Below are positions 57,501 through 64,000 of a stretch of 64,000 bases of DNA, piece after piece. The notes beneath the pieces were generated by a model that was given only the letters and a program-made list of their open reading frames with translations, was not told the origin of the DNA and did not search any database. The DNA lies in assembly GCA_032718475.1 (NCBI GenBank), contig JAUCBJ010000193.1:1-64000 (forward strand). Reading direction: 5' to 3'. This stretch comes from Nemertoderma westbladi. Taxonomy: Eukaryota > Xenacoelomorpha > Nemertodermatida > Nemertodermatidae. A program made the position numbers and the translations under genes. The number at the start of each line of letters is the position of its first letter. The first letter of the stretch is position 1.

Positions 57501-57895
57501 AATCAAACACACCACAGTAGCTAAAGGTAAGCTCATGCAATCACTGACACCACAATAGAACAGCTAAAGGTAAGCTCAAGCAATCACTCTCACACAGCAG
57601 AACAGCTAAAAGGAAGCTCAAGCAATCACCCACACCACAGTAGATCAGGTAAAGATAAGCTCAAGCAATCACCCACACCACAGTAGATCAGGTAAAGATA
57701 AGCTCAAGCAATCACTCACACCACAGCAGATCAGCTAAAGATAAGCTCAGGCAATCACTCGCACCACAGTAGATCAGCTAAAGGTAAGCTCAGGCAATCA
57801 CTCACACCACAGCAGATCAGCTAAAGATAAGCTCAAGCAATCACTCACACACAGCAGAACAGCTAAAGATAAGCTCAGGCAATCAAGATCATCTA
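54545..57895 (+). repeat. 43-bp intronic array that repeats the 5' splice site
   Basis: About 75-80 tandem copies of a unit of about 43 bp start exactly at the exon border. Each unit ends in (C/T)AGCTAAAG and begins GTAAGCTCAAGCAATCA, so the last nine exon bases (CAGCTAAAG) and the donor itself are part of the repeat. Units also hold CTCAC (a branchpoint-like pattern) and CACAG|TAGATCAG (an acceptor-like AG). Some copies have GATAAGC instead of GGTAAGC, which would abolish the donor. Length variants lack AG or CTC steps. Confidence 0.95.
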
Positions 57896-58183
57896 AAGAT
57901 GACCCGGACCTGGCAGAATATTTATTATATTCTATTTAGTTATAGTTAAACAAAGTTATTATATTCTATTAAGTTATTCCCATAGAGTGTTTCTGTATTT
58001 AACATTACTATTATTATAATTATTATAAATGATTGTGGGGCTTAGCGGCAGAGCGCGGTGGTTAGGTCAAGTTCAGGAGGCTGATGATCAAGTATAAACT
58101 CAGGTTAACTTTTTGCAAAGTCAACTAAAGCATTGAATATCAAACTAAACTCAGATCATATCACCGTTGTAATATTTTTTTAG
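57896..58183 (+). other. Distal part of intron 1
   Basis: It is unique, AT-rich sequence ending in a T-rich tract and TTTTTTTAG, a good acceptor for the exon at 58184. Confidence 0.7.
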
Positions 58184-58288
58184 GAGACGGAAGATGTTCT
58201 GAAGGACACCACCATGGATCATATGAGAGAAACCCGAGAATTGAAGGAACAAATTGAGACCCTAAATAAGAAGTTGGATAAACAAAAG
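58184..58288 (+). CDS. Second coding exon of the coiled-coil gene
   Basis: It is 35 codons in phase 0 between a TTTTTTTAG acceptor and the donor AAAAG|GTTAGT. The peptide is a charged heptad-type helix (ETRELKEQIETLNKKLDKQ), which continues the coiled-coil character of the gene. It was found from splice borders and is too short to stand out as an ORF. Fit to CEP290 is plausible but not specific, because many centrosomal coiled coils look alike. Further exons must lie beyond 59 kb, with a LINE tail and a BEL remnant in or after the next intron, or outside the window. Confidence 0.65.
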
Positions 58289-58903
58289 GTTAGTAATCGA
58301 GCCACTGAGTTAGTGATCGAGCCACTGAGTTAGTGATCGATCCATTACGTTAGTGATCGAGCCATTGAGTTAGTAATCGAGCCACTGAGTTAGTGATCGA
58401 GTCACTGAGTTAGTATTCGATCCATTAAGTTAGTGATCGAGCCATTGAGTTAGTAATCGAGCCACTGAGTTAGTGATCGAGTCACTGAGTTAGTATTCGA
58501 GCTATTTAGTTAGTGATCGAGTTAGTGATCGAGCCACTGAGTTATTGATCGAGCTATTGAGTTAGTGATCGAGCCACTGAGTTAGTGATCGAGCCACTGA
58601 GTTATTGATCGAGCCATTGAGTTAGTGATCGAGCCACTGAGTTATTGATTGAGCCATTGTGTTAGTGATCCAGCCACTGAGTTAGTGATCGAGCCGCTGA
58701 GTTAGTGATCGAGCCACTGAGGTATTGATCGAACCATTGAGTTAGTGATCGAGCCACTGAGTTAGTGATCGAGCCGCTGAGTTAGTGATCGAGCCACTGA
58801 GGTATTGATCGAACCATTGAGTTAGTGATCAAGCCACTGAGTTATTGATCGAGCCATTGTGTTAGTGATCGAGCCATTGAGTTCGTGATCGAGCCACTGA
58901 GTT
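58289..58903 (+). repeat. 20-bp intronic array that repeats the second 5' splice site
   Basis: The array starts at intron base +1. The unit is GTTAGTGATCGAGCCACTGA with point variants, in about 30 copies. Each copy therefore begins with GTTAGT, the same hexamer as the true donor. Unlike the preceding intron, no exon bases are included in the unit. Confidence 0.95.
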
Positions 58904-59225
58904 CTATCTCCTACGGTACTATGTACCCTACTATTACTTCTATGGTATACCTATATACCATACCCTTTACTCTCTTACTACGTGGCGCTCTCGGTGCCCA
59001 CAACTTCTAACTCGCTATGTACCTTACTTAGTACTACGTACTACCTACTACTATTACTTTCTACTATCTTATTACTTATTTTTTTATTTGCTTGTTTTAT
59101 TTATTTTTTATATTTTTATGTGTGAGAAGGGCGTCTCGCCCTCATTCCCACCCCCCTCAGTCCAACATATTGGACGACTAAACTCTAAGGCGACCCTTCC
59201 AATAGGCAACACTTTCCTGCCGCCT
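58904..59225. other. Low-complexity spacer (TACTAC/CTACTA)
   Basis: Degenerate ACTACT motifs that merge into the (TAC)n tail of the LINE fragment. No exon was recognised. Confidence 0.5.
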
Positions 59226-59832
59226 TACTACTACTACTGCTACTAGGATCGGCATGCTGCATTGCAGCTGCATTTTTAAGAATGCTGTGCCGGCTTGTCA
59301 ACAAAATTGCACCGCTACAACTCCATATCACCCATGACATTTGCTAGATCATCTGCATCTTTAAGGCCAGTGTCCTTTAAGATGCGTCTCAAGAAAGTCA
59401 TGGGCTGTCCACCATGCTTATTCACTCCTAGAGGCTGCCAAAGTACAAGATTATGCACTGGCTGGTCCTCACGGCAAAAGCAATGTCCTGCAAAGTCCTT
59501 TTGTTCTAGTGTCAAGCTTGGGGGAACCAATGAGACACCTCCAATGTTATATAGTGTCTCGTTGGAGATGTGTGCATTGTACTTGACACAATGAACCCGG
59601 CGTAGCAATCTTGTGAATGTGCCATCCAGAGATTTGGTGTCCTCAGCAGTTAGAGCCCAACATGGACTCCCGTAGAGGAGTACTGGAACTACTGCTGCTC
59701 TAAATAATTGGACCTGAAGTTTCTGATTAATTCTCGGTGACTTCCAAATCCTGGAAAGCCTATTCAAGGCTGCCCATGCCTTTCCCTTACGTATTCGAAG
59801 GTCCTCACCTGACTTCCGGATCCATGATCCCA
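59226..59832 (-). pseudogene. LINE copy E, 5'-truncated tail
   Basis: It contains the 3' end of the copy A-E family: (TAC)n tail, 3' UTR and the last 150 or so codons (MNRLSRIWKSPRINQKL ... HNLVLWQP), with a deletion near 59500. The left edge is the family's 3' end. The right edge is a blunt junction with BEL DUF5641 sequence near 59832, as expected for 5'-truncated insertion. Confidence 0.9.
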
Positions 59833-61830
59833 GCCGCCCTCCTGTAGGTCTTCCTATCTTTGGCCCCTATCTTCCCTCCTATCCCTCCTTCCACCGACCT
59901 AATTCTTCCGTCCTCGTCAGGGTAAGTATCTACCACTCTCGCTAGTCTCCATTGGTTATTGATAATTGTGTCGTCTGTGACGATTACCAAGTCACCCTTC
60001 TTTAACTCTCTGCTAGTATTCCTCCACTTACTCCTTCTATGTAGTGTCGGAAGATACTCTTCTATCCATCTTGTCCAATACTCCGCACTTATTTCCTTGG
60101 CGACTTTCCAGCTTTGACGTGAGTGTATGTCGTCTGGATCTACACCCCTCATGTCGCATTGTCGCCGGCCTTTTCATGAGTAAATGACTTGGTGTAGGAC
60201 GCCAGTGATTCCGGGTCGTCGTTCTCGGGGTATAGCGGTCTGCTATTAATGATTCCCTCGCACTTGGCTAACACTGTTCTTAATACGTCTTTGGTGACCA
60301 TATGGTTGTTCATCAGTTTGGTCATCAGGCGTTTGGAGCTTCCCACAAGTCTCTCCACACACCCTAATGTATGCGGCGCGTAAGGCATTCTCTTTTCCCA
60401 CTTTATGAGATGTCTTCTCATAGCCGCCCTGACATCGTCTCCCTCTAGGATGTCGAAGGCCTCGGCCAACTCGTTCTCTGCTCCCACGAAGTTGGTCCCG
60501 TTATCCGAATATAACACCTCTACCGTCCCCCCTCTGCGGGTTACAAACCTCTCTAAGGCATTAATAAATGCCAACGCCGTAGTGTCCTGTGCAAGATCTA
60601 TTCCCACCGCTCTCGTGTTGTTGCAGACAAAGATAATGCCGTAGCGTTTCTATGTGTGCCGCATCACCTTTATCTTTATTGGCCCGAACATGTCCATGCC
60701 GCAGTGTGTAAATGGTGGGTCGTGATTCCTCACTCTGTTGTCCGGTAATGGCACCATCTCCTGTACGGCCCTCTCCTTTCTCGTCCGTTGGTAGGTCTGG
60801 CACTGCCCCACTACCGCCTTTACCATCTTCCTAAGTTGGATAATCCAGAACGTCCTCCGTATCTTCGTGAGGGTCTGATTGGTGCCTCCGTGTACTATCG
60901 ATTTATGGGAGTCCCATATGATCTGGTGGACTATTGGTGATTTATTGGGGATTAATATGGGTTTTGGTGGAATAACTGGGCTGTTGTTGTTTACCACTCT
61001 GGAATTCATCACCAGGATTCCGTCATCGTTCAACTGCGGAGACAGCGGGTTGAGTTCGCTGTCTCGATGAAGGTGCTGTTGCTTGCTGACTCTGTCCACT
61101 TCGTCGGCGTACCTCTTCCTTTGCTCGTATCGCATCACGGCTTTAGCCGCTCCTTTCAGATCAATAGTTGGTGTCCTTTTGGTATCCTTGCCAACTCCCC
61201 TGAGGAAATCCCCATAGGCCCTCAAATATGCTACCAACTTCTTAGTCTTGTACCAGCTGGAGCTGTAACTGAGCAACCTATCTGTTGGATTATCGCATGG
61301 TTCCCTCGATTTCGGTGGCACCTCATTAATCTCCCTCGCCAACTGGCTGTATATCTCTTCCCCTTCTGAATCCTCTCCCTCCTCTTCTGCTACTACTTCC
61401 TCCGTGCCTGGGTCCTCCTTCCTCATTGGTGGCCAGGTCAATCTATCGTTAAGAAAGCGTGGCCCATGTTGCCACAACAGATCTGCTGGATTGTCATTGG
61501 TTGGGCAGTAGTGCCACCTTTCCAGATCATTCGTTGCCCTTATCTCGTCTACCCTGTTCACGACAAATATAGGGTACTTTGTCTTCTCGTTGTGTAGCCA
61601 CCCTGACACTACCATGGAGTCCGTGGTAGTGTGTCTCCACTATGTCGGGTATAGTGTCCATCAAGTAAGCTGTCGCCCTTACTCCTAACCTCGCAGCTGT
61701 CAGCTCGAGTTTCGGCACTGATGCTGAATCTGGTGGCGTCGACTTTGCTTTACTAAATGCAAGCCTGGGCTTATGAGCCCCGTTTTGCTGTACCAAATAA
61801 AGTGCCACTCCATACACTTCTATGGATGTG
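59833..61830 (-). pseudogene. BEL/Pao pol remnant: RNase H, integrase and DUF5641
   Basis: Read leftward. 61817-61527 holds RNase H-like sequence (MYGVALYLVQ, SVPKLELTAARLG). After a frameshift near 61610, VVSGWLHNEKTKYPIFVVNRV and DNPADLL end that domain. A linker leads to the integrase zinc region (SIVHGG ... FWIIQLRKMVK ... QCQTYQ; the second Cys of the usual C-x2-C is Tyr). The integrase core follows: GMDMFGPI, LYSDNGTNFVGAENEL and GCVERLVGSSKR give the D, D and E catalytic residues. There is a frame break near 60630. DUF5641 (60152-59833) has RRSKWRNTSRELKKGDLVIV. The LINE insertion has removed its end, and protease and RT are absent on the right side. It is dead, and of a different lineage from the element at 26040. 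Confidence 0.85.
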
Positions 61831-62935
61831 TGACGGGATCGGTCGACCCCGATTTATCCGGTTTGGTTGTTTGCTTACGCGTCCCCGCCATGTGTAAAAG
61901 GAGTTATTGTAGTTCTCCCGATGTTGTTAATAATATATGTCGGTACGTATATGATAATATGAGATAACTGAGTTAGCATGTAATAGGCCTAAGTATACAG
62001 CAGTACTGATGGATGATGGTAGCGACGACGGTAACAAAGTCACCGCTCTGCCCTGACTGCACTGAGATAACTGAAGTGAATGAATAGCACGACTGGTAAT
62101 ATATTGCACGGTTGGCCATGTTGCTCTACTCAGTCGATGCTTCCCCCCTATTGGCTAATATCCTTGTTGGCGCCCTTTGGAGTATTTCCCTTTACTCCTG
62201 TTATTCTCTCTCTGTTAGGGGTTTGGCCCCTGACCCTTATTGTGTGTTTCTCCTTCCCACTCTGTTGGGATGGCACGAGGTTGGGTAATTAACCTCGTGC
62301 TCCCGATATTGCTTAATGGTTTACTTTATGGGGTTTGGTGAGGCGGAATTGATTCGCTAACACTCCCCCCCCATGCTATCTTCCCGGTGAGAAGATAGCA
62401 TCAACCTCTAAGTGCGCTTCAATTCCGCTGGAACTCGATCTATTATCGGGTGTGGGGTGGAGTTATTTTCTTGTGGAGTCGGCTTTCCAGGCCGCTCCCT
62501 ATGGGTATGATCTCACTACCCTCTGGCGTCTCGTGTCGGGCCGATCGTGCGCTTCTCTCACACAATTTTTGTTTCCCCAACACTCTCACCACTCTAACTC
62601 CGCTCTCTGACTCAACTCGCTCTTACCCTCTCCCCACACCTGAATCGCACTCTTCTCTCTCGCCAACAGCTCCTTTCACTATCTCCTCTCTACTCCCTGC
62701 CACTCTCTAAGGCCCTGACCTCTAATGCTACCCCTGTGCTATCATACTATCTACCTTATCTAAGGTCTAACTTGCTAGCTATCTAACTTCTCTAACTCTA
62801 ACTAACTCCTAACTCTACTAACTACTAACTCTACTCTCTGCTAACTCTTACTACTTTTAGCTCTAACTAAAAGCCTCTAACTTTCTACTAACTCTAACTA
62901 GAACTCTCTAACTCTCTGCTAAGTCTATAGTGGTG
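61831..62935. other. Non-coding region with CT-rich and CTAACT repeats
   Basis: A pyrimidine-rich strand (about 62550-62720) is followed by degenerate CTAACT/CTCTAACT repeats (62760-62925). No gene seen. Confidence 0.5.
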
Positions 62936-62936
62936 G

Positions 62937-63772
62937 CGGCTAAAAAAAAATAAAAAAGCTATTTTTTTCAATTTAAAAGAAATATAAAATAGTAATTGAA
63001 GTATTATTTGTACTATTATATAGATAATGCCTTCCCATACCATCACCAGTAAACTTGCAATCAACTAGTTATTGCCTTTCCTTTAAACTTGAAAATATTG
63101 CTTATTTTTTTTTAGCTCAGAAATGCTAAAAAAAAATAAGGGGGGTGGCTAAAAAAAAATAAGGAGTTATTGCATATATGTTTCACCTTTTACAATGTTT
63201 TTGCTTCTAATAGGGTACTACAAGATAGGATTAATTAAAATCAATTAATATTCTTTGTAATACTGGTATCAGACAGAGTTCCTTGTTACTTATTCAGTAT
63301 AAATTCAGTTACTTTTTTAATTCATGAGAGCATAATATTGCCTAATCAATGATGTGTCCTTGGGGTCAACAATGTATCCGCCTCCATCTCTGTAGGCCTA
63401 TTCAATTACAAGTACCGGTACTGGTAGAAATGTCAGTACCGGTACAGAAATATTTTATGAAGGTCCAATAAATAAAATAAAAAATGGTTCGACCATCTAC
63501 TTAGTACTTACGGTACCAACTGACCAAGTTATATACCACTTAACATCACTGAATGGCTGATTCTGAGTCCAATGCCCCTTACTGCCTTAGATACAGCACG
63601 AGCACCCGTACTGGTTATTGAATGTCTATGACAGTATCAGGCTCGCAGCTTACTTCAGTATTCTCCTTGTACTGACTGACTGATATGTGAATAAAATTGA
63701 AATTTGCCGCTTATTTTTTTTTACCCTACCTCTAATTTTTTTTGGTTGCTAAAAAAAAATAAGTTGAAAATG
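62937..63772. repeat. Scattered GCTAAAAAAAAATAAG motifs in both orientations
   Basis: Forward copies lie near 62940 (partial), 63126, 63149 and 63748. Reverse copies (CTTATTTTTTTTTAGC-like) lie near 63099 and 63709. They could be ends of small foldback elements. The DNA between them is AT-rich without genes. Confidence 0.6.
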
Positions 63773-64000
63773 TAAATAACCTAACTTCAAATTATTTTTT
63801 ATTTTGTTTGTGATAGACATTGACTATATATGAGTTGGCATGCATACAATTAGGTGCACTGTTATTTACATTATAAATATCACAGTGCTTTGAAAAAATT
63901 CTCTTTGCAAAGCATATTCATAGATCTTTGGCACTGGCATTGAAGTGGTGCACTGTTTGAATGATTCTTATTCTAAACAGTTAATATCTTTGGTTTTAGG
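63773..64000. other. AT-rich DNA to the window end
   Basis: No feature seen. If the coiled-coil gene continues, its next exon may lie beyond this edge. Confidence 0.4.

Noticed and set aside
54545-58903. CRISPR-like array
   Set aside because: Units are continuous, with no unique spacers. They lie in introns of an animal gene and carry splice motifs.

Overview
This is a repeat-rich window from an animal nuclear genome, not a microbe. It has spliced coding exons with GT/AG borders, non-LTR and BEL/Pao retrotransposons, long minisatellites and AT-rich intergenic DNA. A ciliary-type coiled-coil gene, an hnRNP A-type gene and many short ACCGGT and AGGCCT palindromes fit a marine invertebrate. The phylum cannot be settled from the sequence alone.

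Layout. 1-8.5 kb: a minus-strand hnRNP A/B-like gene in at least four exons (8482-8189 RRM1; 7550-7334 and 1250-1176 RRM2; 1064-850 Gly/Pro/Tyr-rich). The intron that splits RRM2 carries a 5 kb array of 63-bp repeats with an 887-bp higher-order period. 8.5-13.6 kb: no gene seen, with foldback palindromes. 13.7-19.1 kb: an unrecognised minus-strand ORF, then a doubly truncated LINE between two 634-bp direct repeats. 19.5-22 kb: a 5'-truncated LINE. 22.3-23.9 kb: a minus-strand BEL/Pao remnant. 24.8-26.0 kb: an unrecognised, broken coding block. 26.0-37.2 kb: an 11.2 kb BEL/Pao-type element with two 1,445-bp long terminal repeats. It has gag and protease, has lost RT, RNase H and integrase, and carries an unrecognised gene of about 2.6 kb between pol and the 3' LTR. 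37.3-38.0 kb: another unrecognised broken block. 38.0-50.9 kb: a stack of minus-strand LINE copies of one young family (one with an intact 1,105-codon ORF), plus a different reverse-transcriptase element whose N-terminal region holds a 21-bp VNTR. 51.7-52.4 kb: a CR1-like LINE tail. 53.3-53.6 kb: a 25-bp repeat array. 54.3-58.9 kb: two plus-strand exons of a coiled-coil gene resembling the CEP290 N-terminus, each followed at once by a tandem array that repeats its 5' splice site. 59.2-61.8 kb: a LINE tail joined to a third BEL/Pao remnant (RNase H to integrase). 62-64 kb: simple repeats and short inverted motifs.

The two most unusual signals are: (1) three introns in two unrelated genes whose 5' splice site has been copied in tandem, to about 75-80 copies in one case; and (2) the LTR element that carries a non-retroviral gene in the env position. 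That gene has a weak DEDD-exonuclease-like segment and a Cys-rich C-terminal region. All four stop codons that interrupt the coding regions of this element in frame are TGA, as expected from decay of methylated CGA codons.
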